Shown here: positions 1 through 10,098 of the stretch, in pieces
Layout: every line of letters begins with the position of its first letter
Position numbering within the stretch: the first letter of the stretch is position 1
Assembly: GCA_014898415.1 (NCBI GenBank)
Contig: RCTD01000022.1
Span: 310,001-374,000, forward strand
DNA from: Stromatinia cepivora
Taxonomy: Eukaryota; Ascomycota; Leotiomycetes; Helotiales; Sclerotiniaceae
Direction: 5' to 3'
DNA: 64,000 nt
The notes under the pieces: model-generated
The model's database searches: none
The model's input: the letters and a program-made list of their open reading frames with translations, nothing else
Told to the model about the DNA's origin: nothing
Position numbers and translations under genes: made by a program

Positions 1-787
1 AGGGGCACTTGGTGGGGACTTCATCATCTTTTGCTTCTTCTTGTTCATTTCAGGCGATGGTTTGCCATCTGGCCCAGTATTAATGGCTTTCCACTCTTTT
101 CCCCAATTATGAAGTGGCCTTGCAGCATCTAAAGCCATGCTACGCGGAACATACTCTTCGTGATTACTGGTCACGAATTCCAGTAGCTCGAGCTTTTGCT
201 CTCCATCAAAATGAGCACGCAGTGTGCCATTTGCAACCAACTGAATCTCATTAGCACAGGAAATTCACAGCTAAGGGTTTGGTTTATGACTTACGTGAGA
301 GCCATTGTCAAACCAGTAGACGAAGCTTGAGGTTTGACTTTCAATATAATGACTATTGAGCGGCAACTCCTTTTCAGTTCCTTTCTCCAATATCATCTGC
401 ATGTTTCTAATGCCACTTTCGAAATGGGTATGGAAATATCTCGGAAGTGCGGGAGATGTTATCTCGTACTGCTTGTTGGAAAGTTCGTCGGTAACGAATA
501 CGGAATGACGTAAAACTCCTGCTCGAGAGAAGAATCGATCCACAAAGCTTCCCCAATATCCTAAATCATCTTTTTGTTTCATGGTCTCAGCAGTCAGCCG
601 CGAAGTACCATTCGCCATATAAACAGATAATGGCTTGGTAACCTTGCAAAAGCCACTAAGATGATCACTAAATTGCGCTAATCGCATTAGACATTGCCCC
701 TTTAATTTATCTCCTTGTCTTGCCGCTTGTTGCTGTTGTAACATCACGGCAGCATGCTGTTGCTGCTGCTGTTGTTGCTGCTGCTGC

Positions 788-819
<32 letters not shown>

Positions 820-1978
820 CTGCTGCTGCTGTTGTTGCTGCTGAAGTCCTCCCGGCGGTTGCTGAGCTTGTATTGCTGGTGGTTGTGGTGGTTGAGACTG
901 AGGCGTTGATGCTGACTGAGGCGGTTGACTCTGAGCTTGTGATTGATTTTGGTTCTGTTGTTGAGAAACAGCGGCGGCTTGAGCCTGGGCCTGAGCCTGA
1001 GCTTGAGCCTGTGCTTGTGCTTGTGCCTGAGCTTGAGCCTGAGCATGAGCTTGCTGCTGTTGCTGCTGTTGCTGTTGCTGTTGATGCTGCTGCTGCTGCT
1101 GTTGGGCGAGATGCTGTTGTTGGAATTGTTGTATTTGCTGGGGGGTCATTTGTGGATGTCCTGCTTGGCCATTTGGTCCATGATTTTGGGCATTTTGTTG
1201 TTGCATTGCCAGCATCATCTGATGATTCTAGCACGAATACGTATTAGTACACAAATTGTGGAATTGTAGATAAGAGCTTACCTGTTGATGTGCTTGCTGT
1301 TGATTAACGTTATCTTGAGCCATTTGTTGTTGCTGCGCAAGATGTTGTGGTAGATTTACTGGGCGTGCCAATCCGGGTGTACCATGTCGCATTGCAAATT
1401 GAGCGTTCATTTGGTTTGGATTCATCCCATGCATATTCATTGGCATTCCATTTGGCATCCCACCACTGTATTGCTGTTGCATTAGGACCTGACGTTGTCT
1501 AGCTGCTTGTTGTTGTGCCAACATTTGCTGTTGCATTAACTGGGGATGCGCGTTCACTGGGAAGATTCATTGTTAGTGTCATGTGCGAATGGTGAATGTA
1601 TAGAATGTAACTATGTAGCATTCATGTGAAGTACAGCATAAGAAAGAGAAAAAGCGATAGGAGGTATGACTTACTCATCTGTTGTTGTTGCTGTTGGAAC
1701 ATTGCTGCTTGCGCCTGTTGATTTGGATTCAAATGTTGTAAAGCATGTGCATTTGGTCCGCCAGCTCCAGGTGGCATACCAGCCATCATAGCACCAGCTT
1801 GAGTGACTTGAGGTCCACCTGGTCCAGAGACTCCCATATGCATCTGCTGAGGCATACCTGGACCTGGTTGGCCTTGCTGACCTTGAGCGTGAGGCATTCC
1901 AGCCATATGACCCTGAGGGACACCTTGATGTTGAAGTCCTGGATATGGTGAATGTGCTTGTTGTAAACTCGTCATCAT
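1..1978 (-). CDS. ptaB: LIM-domain-binding (LDB/NLI) transcriptional co-regulator, PtaB/Mfg1 type; 3' end beyond window
   Basis: Four exons are visible on the minus strand: 1978-1675, 1556-1282, 1227-295 and 240 to beyond base 1. The phases join cleanly (GTAAGT, GTAAGC and GTAAGT donors). The first half is low complexity: Met/Gly/Pro/Gln-rich, a Gln-Ala alternation and a run of about 29 Gln. The conserved LDB core follows (motifs QCLMRLAQFSDHLSGF, YWGSFVDRFFSRAGVLRHSVF, LPRYFHTHFESGIRNMQMIL) and continues after the last intron with LVANGTLRAHFDGEQKLELL. LDB/NLI proteins scaffold DNA-binding factors. In fungi the family (PtaB, Mfg1) is known as a partner of the Flo8/Som1-type regulator in adhesion, hyphal growth and development. 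The last acceptor could lie 6 bp earlier (247), adding two residues. The C-terminus is missing only because the window ends. The family call is secure; the symbol follows the Aspergillus name. Confidence 0.9.
720..1120. repeat. CAG/CAA (polyglutamine) and Gln-Ala coding microsatellites inside ptaB
   Basis: On the plus strand this reads as long runs of CTG/TTG (about 753-842 and 1053-1105), with a GCCTGA/GCTTGA hexamer array between (about 980-1045). In the gene's sense strand these encode polyglutamine and a (Gln-Ala)n stretch. CAG and CAA are mixed, so the repeat is interrupted. Such tracts vary in length between strains in many fungal regulators; variation here is an inference. Confidence 0.9.
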
Positions 1979-4900
1979 CTTGCTTAAGGTCGATTATCCA
2001 CGGAATGTGGATATCGAACAATATTGATTAAGCAAGTAACATGCGCCTCGAGCCACAATTTCCACCTCCGCCGTTATTCAATCGAGATATCTCTGCCACG
2101 ATCTCGTTCTCTGTTCAATCTACGTTCTACTATGACTCCGCCAATTGTCTCCTCAACTATATGCCGTTGTCGTGGGGTGATGAATACAATGTCGTCGCGA
2201 GGATTATACAAACTGGACCCCGATCGCGCACGATGCTTCCTCTAAAGTGGGTACTCTTTTTGAACCGCGAATGGTGTCGGGATTTTCGAAAACAATAACG
2301 TATCAACGAATCGAGGGAATTTGAGCAATAATTATTAGAAGGTTGATCGGCAGATGAGTACCGCAGCGAAAGTGCGACGATCAATATCGTCTGAAAAAGA
2401 GCCGCCTCCAAAGCAAAATGTTAATGGTGAAAAAGCCGTGTTGCCCCGTCCTTCCTTTAACCTCGCCGATATGTAATCCGCGGAAGACGGTAATAGAATA
2501 ACCTAGGTAGTGAACAACAATTAAAAGAAACTTCCCCCAAATATTCACAATGTGTTTTTCGATTATGAGTTTGAATAAAGTATACCTAGTAGTAAATTGC
2601 GCGAAATGTAATATCAAAGGAGAATCCGGGGATAAATAACCGTAAGGTGATATACTTCTGGGCCTGCTTTGGGAATCCTTGCGGGTGGTGAATTGTTCTG
2701 TGGTCTGGTCGAGAAAGAGGACCCTGTCAACGATGGGATGCGAGAGAATTGGCGCAACAAACTCCGATTAATTACTGCAATGTGTGTGTGAGTTGTGTGG
2801 GTGAGTGAAGGTACTAAGTATAGAGTAGGGTGTGATAAAGATACCAGTAATGTATTGGTGTAGTGTATAAAAGGTCACCGTAATATATATTGGAGAGTAA
2901 ATGCAGTAATCATAATTAAATACAGTAATATGATAGGGTAGATGAGTAGTTATGAAAAGGTGACCGTAATATTTATGGTGAGATGATGAGGGATAATGAT
3001 GACTGTAAAAAGGTGACCGTAATTACATTTTACGGTAGAAAGTATCTAGGTATAGATAAGTATATGTAGGTAGTAATAAGTATATCTATCAAACGAATGG
3101 GAGAAGAAAAGAAAATGTTAAATAAGATTCTTTTAACTTTAATTGATTTGAGTGAGAATTGAAATATAAGAAATGTTATATGGTAAAGTTGATGGGATTT
3201 TGAAGTGATGTGGTGATGTTACCGGTGTTGTTCTCCGTAGTTAAAATAGAGCAATGGAGCCATGAAAGCTGCTACCTGTTGAACAATGTCTATTGTTATG
3301 TGGTCTGTTTTGTATGGTGACGTTTTTATTGCTGTGCTGCTAAGGTTCTTTTGCTCGTTCTTTGATCGCATAAAACATGATCATGTCATTCCAGGTCGTT
3401 CGTCAAATATATGAGCGAAACAAATCATCGTACACAGTAACTTTCCTCCCTTCTTCCTGATATCAATCAATCAAGAATCAAGATCCGAAAATCGGGTCTA
3501 AACCCAATTAAGCATAAGTACCTTTCATGATAGTCATGTGATATGCATACTAAAATAATCCTAGCGCTATATCGGACATTCGCTTAGGAAAAGCTCTGAG
3601 CTCTCCAATATAAAATTTTATCTTTCGATCGTGAAAGCCTCAATTTTCTTTTTCAATACATCATTTTCCACTTTCTTTTCATGAATGACAACAGCTGCAG
3701 GAATACATCTTAAAGATGATTCTATCACTGCAATGGTCGCAACAATGATGAGCTCTCACTCACTTCACAATGGTATGTCAAAATCTCTTCCGAGTTCCTT
3801 TTTCATTTCCCCTCCAAATCTAATGATGACAATTTCAATCGATACTTCTTTTCCCAAATTAATCGACCATGATTAAAATTACGCTGTTCGAGAGATACTT
3901 ACGAGTTGATCTTGTTACTTGCCAGTACATGTTGTCTGAAAGATTCTTCTCACTTTTTTACATTTAGTTGCTGTGGTTTTTGAATTTTCTTGCTGACCAC
4001 CATGCAGAGTTTTTCTTTCTAGCTTGCAAATTTCTTCCCGCATAACGGATCAACATGCGCCAATGCAACATCATCGCGGTACACTTCTGCTGCACAACCA
4101 TGTCGCTCAAGTCTCCGGGATTATGTTGTCATGGTTCAACGGTAATACTTACAAGCATATTTGATCCAATCTGATCACTGCTGCAAAAATGTGATCCCAG
4201 CTATTATTTGCTATCTCACTTCAACGAACTAACAAATAGTATATCGTTGCTGTTTTTCCTCTCATCACAGGTCAGTTTCATCACTTTTCATACTTTCCTA
4301 TGCTTCACTATGATGAAACACATACCACATTCGCAGTTTTCACTCGAGTCCTCGCCTTAGAACCTAAATAGAGGACAGATGAGGGTCAATCTTCCTTGGA
4401 TGTCTGATTAAAGCAATCAATCTATCATTTTATTACTGCAGTAACTTGACGAACCAAAGCTAACATTGCTTCAAAGACAGGAAACTTTACACGGCTTTAC
4501 ATTAATGGAAACACTGGCGCAGCCATTGAATTATATAGAACATACGAACAATACAACACCTACCAACAAGACATTCTCCTCACTGCACATGTGCTTCTCA
4601 TGGTGTATACGCGTATACCTCTCCCTACCTCATGAAACAAATACTTCCCAAACACTCTGGCCCTTACCCCCTTTCCCATTGAGGATCGGTTCAACCTGTG
4701 GTATAGGCCTATTTTTGGAGGAAGAAGATTGATTTTGTCCGATTACTCACCGATGTATCTTGTATCCTTTCGAGGGTAGTGGATATTTTGGTCCATATCT
4801 TTTGGCCGACATACTTTTGTTGCTTGGTTCAACTTCTAATGATTGCCATCACCATTGAAACACTTTGAATAGAAAATAAATACCTTAAACATAACTAGTA

Positions 4901-5487
4901 CTCTGAACTCACTGTGATCAATTGTACCATGCACTTGAGCTGTGAAATATCTAGTCACTGCACATCACAACTTCACCTTCCCACTTCACCGTTCTCCACA
5001 AGTAATACCAATTTTCCCCTCCGTAAATCTCAAATTGCTTCAACTTTTCGAAAGGGAAAACGAGAAATCAACTTATAATTCTCTACGGCACCGCCATCCT
5101 AACATTTCATCGCCCACCCTCCCTAAAGCCGACGATGACGATATACCACTAAGTAGGTATCAAGAGAACGAGATAAAGATACTAGATACCAGATACATAC
5201 CGTGTGGCGACGTGATATATGATTTGTCTCCGTGTCATTTTGTATATTGATTGCTATTTGATTTCTACTTGAGACTTCAATGAGGTGGTGGGGATTGATG
5301 GATCGAGAAGGTTATCAGAAAAATATATACATAAAAATACTGTTCTGTTCATAGAATATGTAAGCTCTTCCCTTTCTAATTCGCTGTCTTCGCTATATAT
5401 CTGTCTATTCATCATTTTATATCAATCAATCTATACATGCAAGCAAGCAAGCAAGCAAACCTCTCATTCCAAACTCAAACTCTCTCC
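1979..5487. other. 3.5 kb intergenic region upstream of ptaB and downstream of LYS2; no gene seen
   Basis: No open frame here has a recognisable domain or a coherent splice structure; the longest are about 100 codons of biased composition. The stretch next to ptaB (about 1980-3600) should hold its promoter and 5' leader. It contains three copies of GGTSACCGTAAT at 2873-2884, 2959-2970 and 3012-3023 (see findings). A 14-bp perfect palindrome with an ACGCGT core lies at 4605-4618. A long leader is plausible because developmental regulators in filamentous fungi often have one, but nothing here proves it. Confidence 0.6.
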
Positions 5488-8400
5488 CTAAACAAGTGCA
5501 CCCCTCCCCCCAACCCTCAACAACGCAATCTTCTGCTCAGCACTAATCTTCACTTCCGGTAACACCTTCCCCCTACCCTCCTCCGGAAGAGGTAAAAATC
5601 CAATTCCCTTCAAATAAGCCAAATAAATGCCCATAATCCCCTCATCTAGATATTCCCCCCTACCCCAATCCTCACCCGTAAATTCCGCATCAGCTTGAAG
5701 AGACGCCGCTGCGTTGCTATCGTCCATCTCCGGCGCGATGGTATCGGCTGGGAGATCCGAGGTGGCGAAATGGTAGAGGGGCATTAGGGCATGTTGTTCT
5801 TTTTCGGGAGTGCTGTCTGCGGCGTAGGCCTGGAGTTTTTGGCTCCAGGTGGGGTATTCTACTTCAGGGACGTTGTAGCCGTAGGTTTCGAGCGTGGAGA
5901 GGTATTGGGAGAATGTTAGTCTAGGGTGCGAAGTTACTTGTGCGACGCCAAGGGGTGTTTTGGCAGGATGTAATGCACAGGCTATGACAACGCGTGCGAC
6001 GTGGTTAACGGGGACTTGGTTGACTGTGTTTGCGATGCGTGGACGACATGAGAGTTGGATGCAGCCTTTTGCCATGCGGATTAGGAAATCATCGGTATTT
6101 GTTACTCCGGAGGTTTTGTCACCGGTGATGTAGCCAGGTCGGACGACTGTACCGCGGAGACCACGTGCGCCGGCTTGTCGGACGAGGTATTCGGCTACCC
6201 ATTTTGATTGGCCGTAGCCTGTCCCGAGACCCTTTGCTGAACCGGAGAGATCATCTTCTTCGGAGACGGAGATGCCGGATTTTGATTGTTGGACGAAATG
6301 GTCGGTGTCGAGGACGGATGTGGATGAGACGAAGGAGAGACGTTTGGGAATACCAGTCGCGCAAAGAGAAAGGATATCCAGGGTTCCTCTTACGTTTGCG
6401 GGCTTGAGGTTTTGATATGGGTAGACCCAATGGACTTGAGCTCCATTATGGATGATGACATTTGCAGTCTCAGAGACAGTTTTCCAATCCTCGGGAGAGA
6501 GACCAAGTTGCGGATCTCCAAGGTTACCGGTGACGCAGGAAATGCGTGATGTCCAAAAAGGATCCCAAACTCCATATGCTTGACAAGTTTGGATGACACG
6601 ATCAAGAGCTGCTTTGGAGTCGAGTGCACGCACATGAGCAATGATTTTAATAGGTTGAGAGCGGGAGAGAAGATCGCGCATAAGGTATGAACCGAGGAAA
6701 CCTGTAGCACCAGTAAGGAAGACGGTGAGCGGTGTGGTTGCTGTAATCTTCTCATCTGCTGAGGGGAATGTTGCTGGAAGAGTCTTGGCAAGAGCATGGG
6801 CATCTCCTTCATAATCCTCAGCAACTTCAACTTCCTCTTTTACATCACCATCAGATGATGATCTGCGTGCAATCTCTGCGGCGAATCCTTTCAATGTTGG
6901 GTTTCGGAAGATGACACTCATGTTAATATTAATTCCGGTCCATTTCTTATTGACTTTGAAAAGCATTTGTTGTGCCAAGATACTGTGTCCTCCAATATCG
7001 AAGAATGAATCATCAGGGTTGATTGTCCTTTCGTCAATGGTAGGAATTAATGATCCCCAAATAGCCGCAACCTCTTTTTCACTGTCTGAAAGTTCAGAAT
7101 ATGCCCCAACAGGTCTTGCTGCTGCCAATTGTGCAGCATCTGGAAATGGAAGTGCAGGCTTATCCTTCTTTCCATTTGGATTGAGAGGGAACTTTTCCAA
7201 TGGAATGATGACTTCTGGAATTGCGTAGGTAGGTAACTTGGTCTTGAGATATTTCTTAATATCTTCACCAAGAGGCCAGAATCTTCGAAGTCTTCCTTGG
7301 ATTCCTTCACCACCGGAGACGTCATCTTCGAGACCCAATTGCTCTAACCATTGTGCCCACTTTTGCATATCAGGTACGATATAGCTGACAAGTGTTTGTT
7401 CTTCATCCTTATTTCTTCTAACCAAGGTGACATTATCCATAACCATAACGTGATCTGAGAGGTATTTATCGATCTCACCAAGTTCAATTCTGAATCCACG
7501 AATCTTAACTTGATCATCTGCACGGCCAACACATTCTACATCTCCAGTTTGAGTGTATCGACCCAGATCACCTGATCGATACATTCGATCTCTTGGACCC
7601 TTATAAAATTCTCTCCATGGTTCTTCGGATAAGGATTTTGCGTTCTTTGCGTCTTCTTCGACCCACTTGGAATTATCAACAAACCAACTGTCAATGAACT
7701 TGGTCTTGTTGAGTTCGTCACTTCCAAGATAACCTTCAGCAAGCCCAGCAGCTCGAACGTAAATCTCGCCAATTTCGCCAACTTCACAAATGCGATTTCG
7801 ATTTTCCCGATCGACAATAAGTAATTGCACGTCCTTCATTCCCTTACCAGCAGGAATCACATTTCCCATATTCTCCAAATATTGTGGATTCGAAGCTCGA
7901 CTTGGGATCTCAAAGTAACTGACTGCACGCTGCGTTTCGGTTGTTCCATACATGTTTACAATGAATACATTTGGAGCCAACTTTTGAAGAGCCTTACAAT
8001 CCCTCTTAATCAAAATATCTCCGACGAAAAAGGAGTGATGAAGAGCCGGGAATTCAGCACTAGCTCCACCAACTAAAATTTGACCCATTGCAGGTGTTAA
8101 GTGAGTAACAGTAGCACCATGCTCCCTCATCCATTCAGCCAATCTTTCATGTTGAATATCATCCTTGGATGGAACCAATAACTGAGCACCAAGAAAGAGA
8201 GGTGTAAAGATATCTCTTTGAATAGGATCATGAGCAATACCACTCAACATAGTGAACTTGTCATTCTTGGATAAACCAAATCTCTCTGCCATCCAGTCAA
8301 AATAGTATGCAAGAGAGTAATGTCTTCCTCGAACACCCTTTGGACGACCTTCGGAGCCGGAGGTAAATGATAAAGTTGGTGTAGAATCTGGTCCGACAAT

Positions 8401-8985
8401 AACACCTGGACTCTTAGCTTTCAATGATTGTTGGCCTTGGAAAATATCCTTTCCTTGATCATCACCACCAACTAAAGTCCCGTCATCCTTCAATTCGAGA
8501 CCTGGAATATAGGTCTTCAAATCCAAATTCTCGGCAATGAAGTTACGTACTTTCTCCGTCAACTCTCCAGCCTCCTTAGTGGCTTTATCGATGACTACTA
8601 AAGCCCTTGGTCTTGCGACATCAAGATAGATGTTTTGTCGATCAGGAGGATATGAAGGATCAATGACTGAGAAAATAGCACCAGCTTTCAAGATACCCAT
8701 GACTGTGACAACCAAATCCACACCACGATAACTATATGACATGACAACTTCATTTCGCTTGACTCCATGCTCCACCAAATGATGAGCTAGAATATTGGAA
8801 GCTTCATTGATTTGTCGGTAGGTGAATTCTCTCCTTGGCGAAGAGGCTGAGGCAGTTTCCACTACACAAAGTCTATCAGGATGGGCTTCAGCATTTGCAG
8901 TGAAGATATCTTGAATAGCGCCACGGAAAGCAGACCAATGAAGATCTGATGTTGGGTCTGGTAGCTCGAAACTTGTTGATGCCAT
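5488..8985 (-). CDS. lys2: L-2-aminoadipate reductase (alpha-aminoadipate reductase, large subunit)
   Basis: This is a single uninterrupted frame of 1165 residues. The enzyme reduces alpha-aminoadipate to its semialdehyde in the fungal lysine pathway, using ATP, a phosphopantetheine arm and NADPH. Domains in order: adenylation (about 20-560; phosphate loop LSFTSGSEGRPKGV near residue 205, then YRSGDLGRY), carrier (about 640-720; DDSFFDIGGHSILA with the Ser that takes phosphopantetheine), and thioester reductase (about 750-1150; VFLTGATGFLGSYL for NADP binding and the YGQSK catalytic Tyr/Lys pair). The start ATG has a strong context (AAACCATGG), and stops close the frame upstream. Yeast Lys2 (1392 aa) carries about 220 extra N-terminal residues; here the protein begins almost directly at the adenylation domain. 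Activation needs a separate phosphopantetheinyl transferase, not seen in this window. Confidence 0.96.
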   Translation of the reverse strand: MASTSFELPDPTSDLHWSAFRGAIQDIFTANAEAHPDRLCVVETASASSPRREFTYRQINEASNILAHHLVEHGVKRNEVVMSYSYRGVDLVVTVMGILKAGAIFSVIDPSYPPDRQNIYLDVARPRALVVIDKATKEAGELTEKVRNFIAENLDLKTYIPGLELKDDGTLVGGDDQGKDIFQGQQSLKAKSPGVIVGPDSTPTLSFTSGSEGRPKGVRGRHYSLAYYFDWMAERFGLSKNDKFTMLSGIAHDPIQRDIFTPLFLGAQLLVPSKDDIQHERLAEWMREHGATVTHLTPAMGQILVGGASAEFPALHHSFFVGDILIKRDCKALQKLAPNVFIVNMYGTTETQRAVSYFEIPSRASNPQYLENMGNVIPAGKGMKDVQLLIVDRENRNRICEVGEIGEIYVRAAGLAEGYLGSDELNKTKFIDSWFVDNSKWVEEDAKNAKSLSEEPWREFYKGPRDRMYRSGDLGRYTQTGDVECVGRADDQVKIRGFRIELGEIDKYLSDHVMVMDNVTLVRRNKDEEQTLVSYIVPDMQKWAQWLEQLGLEDDVSGGEGIQGRLRRFWPLGEDIKKYLKTKLPTYAIPEVIIPLEKFPLNPNGKKDKPALPFPDAAQLAAARPVGAYSELSDSEKEVAAIWGSLIPTIDERTINPDDSFFDIGGHSILAQQMLFKVNKKWTGININMSVIFRNPTLKGFAAEIARRSSSDGDVKEEVEVAEDYEGDAHALAKTLPATFPSADEKITATTPLTVFLTGATGFLGSYLMRDLLSRSQPIKIIAHVRALDSKAALDRVIQTCQAYGVWDPFWTSRISCVTGNLGDPQLGLSPEDWKTVSETANVIIHNGAQVHWVYPYQNLKPANVRGTLDILSLCATGIPKRLSFVSSTSVLDTDHFVQQSKSGISVSEEDDLSGSAKGLGTGYGQSKWVAEYLVRQAGARGLRGTVVRPGYITGDKTSGVTNTDDFLIRMAKGCIQLSCRPRIANTVNQVPVNHVARVVIACALHPAKTPLGVAQVTSHPRLTFSQYLSTLETYGYNVPEVEYPTWSQKLQAYAADSTPEKEQHALMPLYHFATSDLPADTIAPEMDDSNAAASLQADAEFTGEDWGRGEYLDEGIMGIYLAYLKGIGFLPLPEEGRGKVLPEVKISAEQKIALLRVGGRGALV

Positions 8986-10098
8986 GGTTTGTTAGGTTTT
9001 TGAAAGGCGGGGTTGAATTCTGGAGGGGTAAAAATTGAGCAAGAATTTAAAGATGTTTGAACTGTGTGATTTGAGAAGGATTTCAACTACCTACTTCAAA
9101 TCAAACCAAGTTCAAAGTATCTTTTATATGTTCTATGCTCAATTTTTGTATGGTTCAATCACCCTACTCGTGTGGAAGATGGATCAAATTGTTGGTGGTT
9201 CTGAGTGATACTTTTAGAGTGTGAATCACTGATAAATTCCAAATGGATGAACGAATTGATGAGTTCGGGAGAGGGGGAGGTTATAGCTTTGAATGCTTTG
9301 TTGTTTGAAAAAAAAGAAGAAGAATAAGGAAATCTAGAGATCTTGTTGGGCTTTATAAATAAAAATTTGACGGGATGGAAAAGATTGGGAGTCATACACA
9401 ACTGACAACTGATCAATTTTCTGCATCTGCTCCGCTCCAACACAGAAAAGAATTGCCGAAAATCAGCCAGCCTTTTCAGCCTTATAATTCCGCCATCGGA
9501 CCTCACGTCACCGATCAAATCAATCCTGCCAATCCTGCCAATCCTGCCAATCAATTTCGTTCAATCACTAAAGATAGAAAGATAAAAGGAGAAATGTTTA
9601 TCCGATCTTTCCGATTTTTCATTAGAACCAATTAAATTGAATTCACTCTTGAAATTGTGGGTGCTTTCTTGATCCACTTTTATAATTGGATATTGGCTCA
9701 AAAATAGACTTGGGCTTGGGGTAAGGAGACAAGATACTCCGTACTTTAATTTTCTCCTATCTAGAATTCGAATATTCGACCACTTTAATACTTTATTCTC
9801 AATTTCTGTCATTTCTCCACATTTTATTTCCTTCTTTAAATCTATCGATATTCGAACTTCATTCCTTTATCGAAGCAGATTTTATACCCAGCTAAGGCTT
9901 TCATCTCTACTCAAGAAAGTCTTGGGTTTTTAAGAGAACCGCATTCGATCCATACGGCATACGTCAGCTCATCTAGGAGACAACTTTCATCAATCTTTTA
10001 GACTTCAATCTTACCATACGAATTTCCAATGCGATACTAGACAGTGTTCTTCTTGTGGTTTAATACAATATTTCACTGTTTCTATTCTTTTTTTCACA
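8986..10098. promoter_or_regulatory. Divergent intergenic region between lys2 and the 10.1 kb gene
   Basis: 1.1 kb with no credible gene. It must hold the promoters of two head-to-head genes. A 9-bp unit (CCAATCCTG) is repeated about three times at 9521-9553. Pyrimidine-rich tracts before 10099 are typical of fungal leaders. Confidence 0.6.
9389..9394 (-). promoter_or_regulatory. Possible Gcn4/CPC1-type core (TGACTC) upstream of lys2
   Basis: The minus strand reads TGACTC about 400 bp upstream of the lys2 start. This core is bound by Gcn4/CPC1/CpcA, which activates amino-acid biosynthesis genes including lysine genes. Six bases occur often by chance, and the flanking bases do not extend the palindrome to TGACTCA. 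It is a suggestion only. Confidence 0.25.

Noticed and set aside
707..1269. Plus- and minus-strand frames of 90-175 residues overlapping the ptaB repeats
   Set aside because: They are other-frame translations of the CAG/CAA repeat (poly-Ala, poly-Ser, poly-Leu, poly-Thr) and have no independent evidence.
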